Source of the DNA: JAWPMT01 sp965229785
GTDB lineage: Bacteria > Bacteroidota > Bacteroidia > Cytophagales > Cyclobacteriaceae
Length of the DNA stretch: 64,000 nucleotides
Direction of reading: 5' to 3'
NCBI GenBank assembly: GCA_965229785.1
Contig: CBDDJS010000001.1
Coordinates: 6,882,001 to 6,946,000 of the forward strand
Shown: positions 55,229 through 62,644 of the stretch, piece after piece
Layout: every line of letters starts with the position of its first letter
Numbering within the stretch: the first letter of the stretch is position 1
The notes under the pieces: generated by a model
What the model was told of the DNA's origin: nothing
Databases searched by the model: none
What the model saw: only the letters and a program-made list of their open reading frames with translations
Position numbers and translations under genes: made by a program

Positions 55229-56305
55229 TTATTTTTCTAATTGCTTTTTATACTCCGATGGGGTTTGTCCTGTCGATTTCCTAAAGGCCGTATTGAAAGT
55301 GGTCTTGGAACTGAAACCGCATTCCAGGGCGATGCCCAGAATACTTAAGTGCGCGTTTTTTGGATTGATCAATTGTTTTTTGAATTCTTCAACCCGTAGG
55401 TGATTGAGGAAATCCTTGAAATTTGTCTGAAGTTGATCATTGATAACTTCAGAAATGTGTCGTTCAGGAAGGCCTGTTCTCGAGGCGAGCAATTTTAGCG
55501 ATAGCTCGGGGTTGGTGTAGAGTTTTTCTTTGAGCATCATGTTTTGGATTTGATGCAAGACCTGGCTTCTTCCCTTATTGGACAGTGATGAATAATGATA
55601 CTTTTCCTTTGATAAAGAGAGCATGACCTGCTGCTTTTTGAGCAAAGCAACTGCTCCGTAGTAGATATAGAAAATGGCGATTGAGGCACCAACGAAACCG
55701 GTAACGGGTTGTTGCGGTACTCGTAGTGATACCAATAGGTTCTGAAGAAATCCAAACAGTGCAATAACCAACGTTCCAAGCCAGAATTTTTTGAGCCAGT
55801 AAGAACTGTCTTTAGGTATTTCTTGTCTGGAAAGCTTCTTCCAACTCAGGGTAAGATATATGGCTATTTGTATGTACAAGAAGATCGGAAAGGAGTAAGC
55901 CTGATTTGAAGTGATTTCCTTAATTATGGACACTTTGGAGGTAGCCGATTCAAAGTAGAAAGTAGAGGCAAGAAATCCGAAATACGCCAGAAAAGGTAGA
56001 AAATGTACTAATTCTTTGCTTTTGAAGGGTTGTTCTTCATGTATATAGAATTTCAGATATAAGAATAATAAGGGGCCAAACGCCAGGTTGAAGGGTAGGC
56101 TCCAGAAAATCAAATGTGGATAAATGAGTGCCTGACTCGAATTAATCAAGACAAAATCAATCAGTTGCAGTGAAAAAGCGATGAAGAAGCAGCCTAAAAA
56201 GAGGCCAGTCTTAGCAGGCAATCTATTTTGAATGATAAGGAAAAAACCCGTAAATACGCCTTGTCCGGCAGCTACAAGTAATAGTAGGAATACAAGTTTT
56301 AACAT
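55229..56305 (-). CDS. AraC family regulator with N-terminal membrane domain
   Basis: A 358-residue protein. Six to seven hydrophobic helices (residues 1-225) are followed by an AraC-type double helix-turn-helix domain (about 250-356: SLKLLASRTGLPERHISEVI and ILGIALECGFSSKTTFNTAF). This layout is a common Bacteroidota group that senses something at the membrane and binds DNA through the cytoplasmic tail. Target is unknown; the neighbouring hydrolase at 53770 is a candidate. ATG at 56305 is chosen over the GTG one codon upstream. Confidence 0.87.
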   Translation of the reverse strand: MLKLVFLLLLVAAGQGVFTGFFLIIQNRLPAKTGLFLGCFFIAFSLQLIDFVLINSSQALIYPHLIFWSLPFNLAFGPLLFLYLKFYIHEEQPFKSKELVHFLPFLAYFGFLASTFYFESATSKVSIIKEITSNQAYSFPIFLYIQIAIYLTLSWKKLSRQEIPKDSSYWLKKFWLGTLVIALFGFLQNLLVSLRVPQQPVTGFVGASIAIFYIYYGAVALLKKQQVMLSLSKEKYHYSSLSNKGRSQVLHQIQNMMLKEKLYTNPELSLKLLASRTGLPERHISEVINDQLQTNFKDFLNHLRVEEFKKQLINPKNAHLSILGIALECGFSSKTTFNTAFRKSTGQTPSEYKKQLEK

Positions 56306-56370
56306 CACCTCAAAAATACCATAAGACCCGAATTACCGCCGGGAAGCACTGAGGTGTGATTTTAAAAATG

Positions 56371-57504
56371 CTATCCTCCAGTACCTTTCTTCATTTGTTT
56401 CCGCTCAGCTTTGATTTGTTTCCTGAGGGCCTTCAATTGTTGTTTTTGATCAGGAGCCTCTACCTGCACTTCTTTCACGAATTTGCCAATCCAGTTCACA
56501 TTACCGTCCATCCAATGCCAGCTATCTGAGAATGCTTTTTCGGTGCTATTCATGGTCAAGTTAACGCTCCTGTCCAGCCATGGTAATGGTAAGACCCCAT
56601 TGTCTTTGGATCTGGTTGGGATTTTTTCAGTAGAGGAAATCGTTTCATTTGGAATAACCCGTTCTTCAATCCAGTAGCTTGTCGTATCAGCCAGCCAGTG
56701 CGGTACGTCCACCGGAATTCCATGCCCTGCTTTTTCATGGAGGATCAAGTCACAATTTAGAACTTTCGCTACCTGATGAAAACACGACTCGTCTACGATT
56801 TTATCCGCTTTGCTTCCAATGAGTAATATAGGGGTGAGCCTTTTATCTTTTTGTGGTCGATAAATCATACCGGCAACCGTTTGTTTCAGTAATGTCCCCT
56901 GACTTACAGGACGTAAGACCTGTATTCCCTGCCATGCTGTGAGTAGCGAATCATTTTGCGTATTCAGGTTGCTGTTGATGGATAAAAAAGCTTTTTCCCG
57001 TTCGGCAAGATCTTTCGTGAGGAAAATAGAAACGAATTGCTTTTTGGCAGAGGGCTTCACCCTGTTCTTTGATTTGCATATTCCTTTGAGACTAGTGCTG
57101 AGGAGAATGGCTCCATCAAAATCGTAGGGGTAAGTTGTGATCCACTCCAAAGCTACGTTTCCGGCAAGAGAGGTCGCCATGATCACTTTTTTTCCTGGAA
57201 TGCTATCGATTTGTGGAAGGTACTCGCTTCTTAAAAAGTCAGCCATTTTTTCGACGGTAGGCAGTGCCGGTTGATCGTGATATTTTCCGGCTCCAGGGAG
57301 GTCCATCATCATGAATTGGGCATTGGGGAAGTGGGATTTTAGTAAATCCGGATAGGTACTGCCCCAGTGGCCTGCTTCCCTTCCGATACCACGAAGTAAA
57401 AACACAGTTAAAGGGTCTTGTGCTTCAGCCTTTAAATATGGATCAGGGAAACATCCAGCCATAACAAGGATAAATATTACTCTGAATAAGCTTCTGTTTT
57501 TCAT
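56371..57504 (-). CDS. Alpha/beta hydrolase, possible lipoprotein
   Basis: A 377-residue protein. The N-terminus MKNRSLFRVIFILVMAGC is a signal peptide with a possible lipobox cysteine at C18. The alpha/beta-hydrolase core shows LLRGIGREAGHWG, MMDLPGAGKYHD, VIMATSLAGNVALEW (nucleophile S112), the acid region LIGSKADKIVD, and KAGHGIPVDVPHW. A second, C-terminal extension ends in the lysine-rich RKQIKAERKQMKKG. Substrate unknown. ATG at 57504 is chosen; the longer open frame up to 57675 lacks signal-peptide logic. Confidence 0.72.
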   Translation of the reverse strand: MKNRSLFRVIFILVMAGCFPDPYLKAEAQDPLTVFLLRGIGREAGHWGSTYPDLLKSHFPNAQFMMMDLPGAGKYHDQPALPTVEKMADFLRSEYLPQIDSIPGKKVIMATSLAGNVALEWITTYPYDFDGAILLSTSLKGICKSKNRVKPSAKKQFVSIFLTKDLAEREKAFLSINSNLNTQNDSLLTAWQGIQVLRPVSQGTLLKQTVAGMIYRPQKDKRLTPILLIGSKADKIVDESCFHQVAKVLNCDLILHEKAGHGIPVDVPHWLADTTSYWIEERVIPNETISSTEKIPTRSKDNGVLPLPWLDRSVNLTMNSTEKAFSDSWHWMDGNVNWIGKFVKEVQVEAPDQKQQLKALRKQIKAERKQMKKGTGG

Positions 57505-57674
57505 AGCATTACCTTGAATTCTCGTGATAAGGACATCAAAGGCATCAAGAGGTTTATGAATTTTTAGTTGAAAATCTCCCTTGTCGATCAATGGCTGATA
57601 AACATCGTTGGAATTGCAATTCGCTCTACTAATCCCTAACTTGATAGAACCTAAACCACCGAAAAAAGAAGCCA

Positions 57675-58070
57675 ATGGATTTTAGAGCTTTCAGTACCGA
57701 GTTCGCTAAAGAAGTGGATGGTACCTATGACGAGTACGATGAGAAGAAATCCGTATTCATCATTCCTTTGAATAATGGACGAAATCAGACCGTCATTGCA
57801 GAGATCAAAGAGCACACCGATGGTCGTGAGATGGTACGTGTAGATTCCAGGATTTGTAAGTTATTTTCCCCAATTAAGTATTCCGAGATACTGTCTGCCA
57901 GTGCAGATTTCATACACACGCGATTCATTGCGGAAGATGATTATCTCAAGGCGGAAGCTTCTTTTTATCTGGATAATCTTAATGAAGAAATCATCAAGGA
58001 GATGATTGTGGAAGTGGCGCAAGTAGCTGACGACTGGGAGTTGGCCATTACGGGTGAGGACATTCATTGA
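57675..58070 (+). CDS. Small acidic protein, YbjN-like fold (hypothetical)
   Basis: A 131-residue acidic protein, no signal peptide. The alpha-beta pattern (FSTEFAKEVDGTYDEYDE, VIAEIKEHTDGREMVRVD, ICKLFSPIKYSEILSAS, ADDYLKAEASFYLDNLNEE) resembles YbjN or type III secretion chaperone-type folds, a weak match by eye. It ends 17 bp before the RNase P RNA, so its transcript may run into rnpB, or rnpB may use its own promoter. Function unknown. Confidence 0.6.
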   Translation: MDFRAFSTEFAKEVDGTYDEYDEKKSVFIIPLNNGRNQTVIAEIKEHTDGREMVRVDSRICKLFSPIKYSEILSASADFIHTRFIAEDDYLKAEASFYLDNLNEEIIKEMIVEVAQVADDWELAITGEDIH

Positions 58071-58077
58071 TTCCTGC

Positions 58078-58085
58078 TAATTTTA
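58078..58085 (+). promoter_or_regulatory. Possible -7 element of rnpB
   Basis: TAATTTTA, one base from the Bacteroidota TAnnTTTG -7 consensus, lies 4 bp before the likely 5' end of the RNA. No convincing -33 TTTG element is seen. Confidence 0.3.
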
Positions 58086-58087
58086 CG

Positions 58088-58475
58088 GCGCAAGCCAGTT
58101 CATCGCTCCCTGGATTATTGTCTGGGGGGAGGAAAGTCCGGGCAACATAGAGCATCACACTTCTTAATGGGAAGTCTCCGCCTTAATTGGTGGGGGAGAA
58201 AGTGCCGCAGAAAACGAACCGCCACCAACGACTTGTCGTGGGAGGTAAGGGTGAAAAGGTGAGGTAAGAGCTCACCGGTCGCTTCGTGAGAAGAGGCGCA
58301 TGGTAAACCTTGTGAGTTGAAAGACCAAATAGGTCCCGCAATTCCAGGAGACTTGTCTCCTGAAAACAGAGTTGCTCGCTCTGGTGGGATGGGTAGGTCG
58401 TTAGATCCTGTCGGCGACGGCAGGGCAAGATAAATGATGAACCTCGACAGAACCCGGCTTATCGGCTTGCTTATT
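58088..58475 (+). ncRNA. rnpB: RNase P RNA, bacterial type A
   Basis: The catalytic RNA of RNase P, which matures tRNA 5' ends. It carries the conserved 5' segment GGAGGAAAGTCCGGGC (58128-58143) and the 3' segment ACAGAACCCGGCTTA (58447-58461). The P1 helix closes the molecule: GCAAGCC (58090-58096) pairs with GGCTTGC (58464-58470). The 3' end is followed by TTATTTTT. Length of about 385 nt is usual. Exact ends are approximate. Confidence 0.93.
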
Positions 58476-58527
58476 TTTACAAATCCGGCACGAAACTTGA
58501 GTTGGAGCGATAAAAAACATACAACGA

Positions 58528-59679
58528 ATGTCTAAGATCCTGATTGTCGACGATGAAAAAAGCATCCGCGACACCTTGCGAGAAATATTAGAATACGAAA
58601 AGTACACCATAGAGGAGGCTGAAGATGGAGAAGTGGCGCTGGCAAAGCTCAAAGCCAATTCCTACGACGTAGTGCTTTGTGATATCAAAATGCCGAAGAA
58701 AGACGGTACGGAAGTACTGGATGGTGCATTGGCATTAGGGGTCACGGCACCTTTTATTATGATCTCAGCGCATGGTACCATCGAGACGGCTGTAGAGTGC
58801 ACGAAAAAAGGAGCCTTTGATTTTATTCAAAAGCCACCAGATTTGAACAGACTTTTGCTGGCCATTCGAAATGCCATGGATAAGTCAGATCTGGTTCAGG
58901 AAACAAAGACACTTAGGCGAAAGATCAACAAGGCCTATGACATTGTGGGTGAGTCTGCCAGTATCATGGAGATCAAAGAGACCATTGATAAAGTAGCACC
59001 AACGGAAGCAAGAGTTTTGATCACAGGTGGGAATGGTACAGGTAAGGAACTGGTAGCCCGATGGTTACATGAGAAAAGCAATCGCTCTTCGGGTCAGTTG
59101 GTAGAGGTGAACTGTGCCGCTATTCCTGCAGAGTTGATCGAGAGCGAATTGTTTGGGCATGAAAAAGGTAGTTTCACCTCTGCACACAAGCAGCGAATCG
59201 GAAAGTTCGAACAAGCCAATGGCGGGACCCTTTTTCTTGATGAGATAGGAGATATGAGTCAGTCGGCTCAGGCCAAAGTGCTTCGAGCCCTACAGGAAAA
59301 TAAAATTACCCGGGTAGGGGGAGATAAGCAGATCAATGTAAACGTCCGTGTACTCGCCGCGACGAATAAAGACCTTAAACAAGAAATTGCGGATGGGAAC
59401 TTCCGGGAAGATTTGTATCACCGCCTAAGCGTGATCGTTATAAAAGTCCCTAGTCTGAAAGAGCGAGTTGAAGACATACCGCTGCTATGCGAACATTTTC
59501 TGACTGAAATTGCTGCGGAATACGGTACAAATAAGGTTGAAATGGACGTAGAAGCCCTGTCCGAGCTTCAAAAACTCGATTGGAGCGGAAATATCCGCGA
59601 ACTTAGGAATGTAGTCGAACGACTAGTGATCATGGCTGGAAACCAGATCACGGCGGCAGATGTAGTTAAATATGCTTGA
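58528..59679 (+). CDS. NtrC-type response regulator (REC plus sigma-54 AAA+ domain), no DNA-binding domain
   Basis: A 383-residue protein. The receiver domain (1-120) has D8/D9, phospho-acceptor D52, S80 and K102. The AAA+ domain (about 138-380) has Walker A GGNGTGKE, GHEKGSFTSAHKQRIGKFE in the GAFTGA loop position (here GSFTSA, the threonine retained), Walker B GGTLFLDEIGD, sensor motifs VRVLAATNKD and FREDLYHRL, and WSGNIRELRN. It stops right after the AAA+ lid (NQITAADVVKYA), so the usual Fis-type helix-turn-helix is absent. It is followed immediately by a hairpin. A sigma-54 activator without DNA binding could act from solution; a kinase partner is not nearby. Confidence 0.9.
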   Translation: MSKILIVDDEKSIRDTLREILEYEKYTIEEAEDGEVALAKLKANSYDVVLCDIKMPKKDGTEVLDGALALGVTAPFIMISAHGTIETAVECTKKGAFDFIQKPPDLNRLLLAIRNAMDKSDLVQETKTLRRKINKAYDIVGESASIMEIKETIDKVAPTEARVLITGGNGTGKELVARWLHEKSNRSSGQLVEVNCAAIPAELIESELFGHEKGSFTSAHKQRIGKFEQANGGTLFLDEIGDMSQSAQAKVLRALQENKITRVGGDKQINVNVRVLAATNKDLKQEIADGNFREDLYHRLSVIVIKVPSLKERVEDIPLLCEHFLTEIAAEYGTNKVEMDVEALSELQKLDWSGNIRELRNVVERLVIMAGNQITAADVVKYA

Positions 59680-59705
59680 GCCAACAACTTAAACGTTGGC
59701 TTCAT
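59680..59705. terminator. Hairpin shared by convergent genes
   Basis: GCCAAC (59680-59685) and GTTGGC (59695-59700) form a 6-bp stem one base after the response-regulator stop codon, followed by TTCATTTTG. It overlaps the 3' end of the small lipoprotein gene on the other strand. Confidence 0.5.
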
Positions 59706-59814
59706 TTTGCTCAACTTCAACTGTGTCGTTTTGGGCATATGTAGGGCAAGTACGCTGTGTACATGCAGCCATTCCCAATACTACCAGGCAAAAGAGTATA
59801 ACTTTTAATTTCAT
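59689..59814 (-). CDS. Small lipoprotein, 41 residues
   Basis: A short frame of 41 residues beginning MKLKVILFCLVVLGMAAC: a basic start, a hydrophobic core and a lipobox (GMAAC, cysteine at 18). The mature part is TQRTCPTYAQNDTVEVEQNEANV, with a second cysteine (C23) and an acidic tail. RTCPTYA is a motif I associate with tiny Bacteroidota lipoproteins, but no function is known. It is convergent with the response-regulator gene and overlaps its terminator hairpin. Confidence 0.7.
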   Translation of the reverse strand: MKLKVILFCLVVLGMAACTQRTCPTYAQNDTVEVEQNEANV

Positions 59815-59956
59815 AGTCTGTAGCTTATATTGTAAAGGAGATAATTCTCTTAACTATTCAAAAATAGGTGTAAGTTCCTTACAATCCAATTTATTTTCTA
59901 TTAAAACCCTTTAACGGGAAGAATATTATCTGAACGGGGAAATTTTATTTTCTCCT

Positions 59957-60928
59957 CTAAATCAGCAAGTTACAGCCACGAATATCGGAATTATCGAATC
60001 TGCCAAGAATTTCGAACGCACCATTGTCGCCTGCCTTACCCAGGTCTTTTGTCTCAATAAAGGCGCAGGAGTCCACATTGGCCAGATCTATAATATTGAT
60101 ACCTCCAGTGTGGCCGGCAGGTAAATAGATAAAGGGATCATTGATATCTCTCACAAGGATTTTGGCCCAATTTGGGAAACGGAACACGCCACTTTGAGGT
60201 GCGTAAGCCTGGGTGAAGAGTTCACACATGCCATACTCAGAATGGATCTGATCCAGATGGAAAGAATTTTTCAGTACACCGTGCAATTCGTCCCGGATCA
60301 ATTCTTTGCGTCGACCTTTCATTCCGCCTGTTTCCATGACGATCTGATGGTTTAGATTCAGTTCATATTTTTCTGCCAGATCCAGCAAAGCAAAAGAAAC
60401 TCCGATCAGGAGAGCGGTATTTGTATGTCCTTTTAAGTCTTCAATCAGTTCTTCATCTCGGTTTAAGTAATAAGCGGAGTTTGAGGTCCTGGACATGAAG
60501 TGATCCACCATTGCAATCAGAGACGAATGGCCCTGTTCTTGGTATGAGGGCAAAAGTGCACGTACTTCATATTGACTGACACTTCCGTAAAAGGCTTCAA
60601 AAGACCGTACCGTATTTTCTAAATAGAAGTCCAGATCCCGGATCAGGTGCTGACTTCTGGAGGTATTTCCTGTTCCACTGCTCTTGAAAGTTTTTTCAGG
60701 CGTCCAATTTCCGGATTGAATTTTATGGCTCTTGAAAAAAGAAATCGGCAAAAAAGGGATATCCGTAAGTTGGCGGACGTTGGTAGGGTTTTTGCTCAGA
60801 TGTTTGCAATACGATTGATAAAGCTCGTTTTCATGCCACTGGTAGTCAAATAATGCAACTGCCGCAGCTTCGAAACCACTTTCTTTGATCTGATAAATGT
60901 CTTTTTTGAAACTATCTGAAAATGACAT
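59957..60928 (-). CDS. LuxE-like acyl-protein synthetase family protein
   Basis: A 323-residue protein of the LuxE / phenylacetate-CoA ligase-like family that activates a carboxylate as acyl-adenylate. Signatures: FLPISFFKSHKIQ, FKSSGTGNTSRSQH (nucleotide-binding P-loop-like serine/threonine-glycine stretch), ALLPSYQEQGHSSLIAMVD, METGGMKGRRKELIRDE, and YGMCELFTQAY. It lacks LuxC or LuxD beside it, so luminescence is not implied; a role in acyl activation for glycan or lipid metabolism is a guess. It is divergent from the lipoprotein pair. Confidence 0.82.
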   Translation of the reverse strand: MSFSDSFKKDIYQIKESGFEAAAVALFDYQWHENELYQSYCKHLSKNPTNVRQLTDIPFLPISFFKSHKIQSGNWTPEKTFKSSGTGNTSRSQHLIRDLDFYLENTVRSFEAFYGSVSQYEVRALLPSYQEQGHSSLIAMVDHFMSRTSNSAYYLNRDEELIEDLKGHTNTALLIGVSFALLDLAEKYELNLNHQIVMETGGMKGRRKELIRDELHGVLKNSFHLDQIHSEYGMCELFTQAYAPQSGVFRFPNWAKILVRDINDPFIYLPAGHTGGINIIDLANVDSCAFIETKDLGKAGDNGAFEILGRFDNSDIRGCNLLI

Positions 60929-60975
60929 GAGTTTCTCCCGTAAGGGATTGTAAATTTACTTTTGTCCTTAAGCAT

Positions 60976-61701
60976 ATGAGCAAGAAAAAGGTTCTATTCT
61001 TATTTTCTTTGGCAGCTTTTCTGATTTTGGTGTCAGGATGCTTCGATCCGCCTGAATTTTCAAATGTGCCGGAGATCCAGTATAAGAGCATTCGCTTCGT
61101 GGAAGTAGATGGTGCGCTGGATACGCTCGAACTCAGTTTCGAATTTCAGGATGGTAATGGCGATATCGGTCTGGATCCGGCGGATGTTCTTCCTCCATTC
61201 CATTCTTTGAATGAAATCAGGGATAGTGATGATAGCCTTGTGTTTTTTGGTAATCCACAAGGGGTGAGGCCACCTCTTTTTGAAGTGAACCCCTTTGATC
61301 CCCGTGATCGCACTTTGTTTAGTGAGACCTTCAACCCGCCACCTTATAATGTCAGAGATTGGTTTATCAGAGAAGCTTTCGGTGATACGGTTATGGTGAC
61401 TGAAAATGAGTTCGGAAAGAACATACGTATAGACCTGCTGAGAAAGGTAGGAGGGCAGTATTCATTGATCAATGATGAGATCTTCGAAGATTTTGATTCA
61501 CGTATCCCCATATTTGACAGGGAGAACCTGATCCAGGAACGAGCACTTTCGGGAACCATCAACTATGCGATGCAATCACAGGCGTTTCCCATCATCTTCA
61601 GAAACGATACTATTAAGTTGCGTTTCTTCATTTATGATCGGGCTCAGAATAAGAGTAATGTAGAAGAAACCCCGGATTTTGTATTATCCGATATACAGTA
61701 A
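60976..61701 (+). CDS. Hypothetical lipoprotein, first of a tandem pair
   Basis: A 241-residue protein with signal peptide and lipobox (FLILVSGC, cysteine about 22). The mature part is beta-rich, with FQDGNGDIGLDPADV (Asp-rich, EF-hand-like loop), a middle MVTENEFGKNIRIDLL, and a late segment DTIKLRFFIYDRAQNKSN ending near VLSDIQ. It is a paralogue of the next gene. Start at ATG 60976, 47 bp from the divergently read LuxE-like gene. Function unknown. Confidence 0.75.
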   Translation: MSKKKVLFLFSLAAFLILVSGCFDPPEFSNVPEIQYKSIRFVEVDGALDTLELSFEFQDGNGDIGLDPADVLPPFHSLNEIRDSDDSLVFFGNPQGVRPPLFEVNPFDPRDRTLFSETFNPPPYNVRDWFIREAFGDTVMVTENEFGKNIRIDLLRKVGGQYSLINDEIFEDFDSRIPIFDRENLIQERALSGTINYAMQSQAFPIIFRNDTIKLRFFIYDRAQNKSNVEETPDFVLSDIQ

Positions 61702-62448
61702 ATGAATTTCAAGACAACTTCGAAATGGATAGGGAGCTTATTGATCATGGCGTTATTCGCCTGTGAGGAAACTGCGGAATTGCCCGCGGAACCTGCAATA
61801 AGTTTTAAGTCATTTGAATTTCTTGAATCCGACAAAAAGCTGGAAGCCGTTAGGTTGACATTTGACCTGCAGGATGGAGATGGAGACATGGGCCTTAAGC
61901 CTGATCAAAATTTTGTCCCTTTTCATGAATTTGACCTCATTCTGGATGCTGATAATCGCCTGGTAAAGCAATCCAATTCGGTTAATGCACCATTTTATCG
62001 GTTACAACCAAATGGCGAACGATTTTATTTCAGTGAAGGAGAGGATCGTCCTGACTACAACGAATACGACTATTTATTGATGGATAGTGCTTCCGATGGT
62101 ACGGTTCTATCCGACACGGTTATGGTTCATCGCAATCCATTCCATTATAACATTTACTTGTCGATACTGAAGAAAAGCAAAGCGGGTTTCCATTCGGTTA
62201 GAAAAAGCCCGGTAGGAACTGGCAGACTGCCAATCTATGGACGATTTGATGTGGAGTTGCCCGCTAAAAAACAAGGTCCATTGGTCTCAGAAGTGTCTTT
62301 CGATATTATTGGCGATCACTTTAGCGCCTTGAAGCCCACAGATACCCTGAAACTGCAATTTTACATTTTCGATCGAAAATTGAACCAAAGCAATCTGGAG
62401 GTTACACCCGAATTCATTCTTGGAGATCTCATTAGTACGGAAGAATAA
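61702..62448 (+). CDS. Hypothetical lipoprotein, second of a tandem pair
   Basis: A 248-residue paralogue of the preceding protein, beginning directly after its TAA stop. Signal peptide with lipobox at LLIMALFAC; FDLQDGDGDMGLKPDQ matches the Asp-rich loop of its neighbour, and LKLQFYIFDRKLNQSN matches the C-terminal block. Conserved spacing between these two blocks supports a shared fold. They probably act together at the cell surface or in the periplasm. Confidence 0.75.
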   Translation: MNFKTTSKWIGSLLIMALFACEETAELPAEPAISFKSFEFLESDKKLEAVRLTFDLQDGDGDMGLKPDQNFVPFHEFDLILDADNRLVKQSNSVNAPFYRLQPNGERFYFSEGEDRPDYNEYDYLLMDSASDGTVLSDTVMVHRNPFHYNIYLSILKKSKAGFHSVRKSPVGTGRLPIYGRFDVELPAKKQGPLVSEVSFDIIGDHFSALKPTDTLKLQFYIFDRKLNQSNLEVTPEFILGDLISTEE

Positions 62449-62519
62449 TGATCTTTCCTTAGAGAATAGCCTATTCACGTTCACCCAATATTGAAGTGTC
62501 ATAAAAGAGAATCATAATT

Positions 62520-62551
62520 ATTATCTGGAGCTTAAGATTCTCCCTGATAAT
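62520..62551. terminator. Possible bidirectional hairpin between convergent genes
   Basis: ATTATC (62520-62525) and GATAAT (62546-62551) with inner GGAG (62527-62530) and CTCC (62540-62543) form an interrupted stem between the lipoprotein stop and the E1 stop. No T-run follows, so it is a weak candidate. Confidence 0.35.
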
Positions 62552-62644
62552 CATTGACTGTGTCAAGCTCAAACCCTCACATATGCGCCCATAGACCTAC
62601 ACCCAGCACCAGCTGAGCAGTGAACGGCCAGGGCTTAACGTGAT

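Noticed and set aside
57505..57675. Extended N-terminus of the second alpha/beta hydrolase
   Set aside because: The longer frame would bury the signal peptide that starts at ATG 57504.
59696..59914. 72-codon plus-strand frame after the response regulator
   Set aside because: It is antisense to the 41-residue lipoprotein gene, which has a clean signal peptide and lipobox, and it has no recognisable content.
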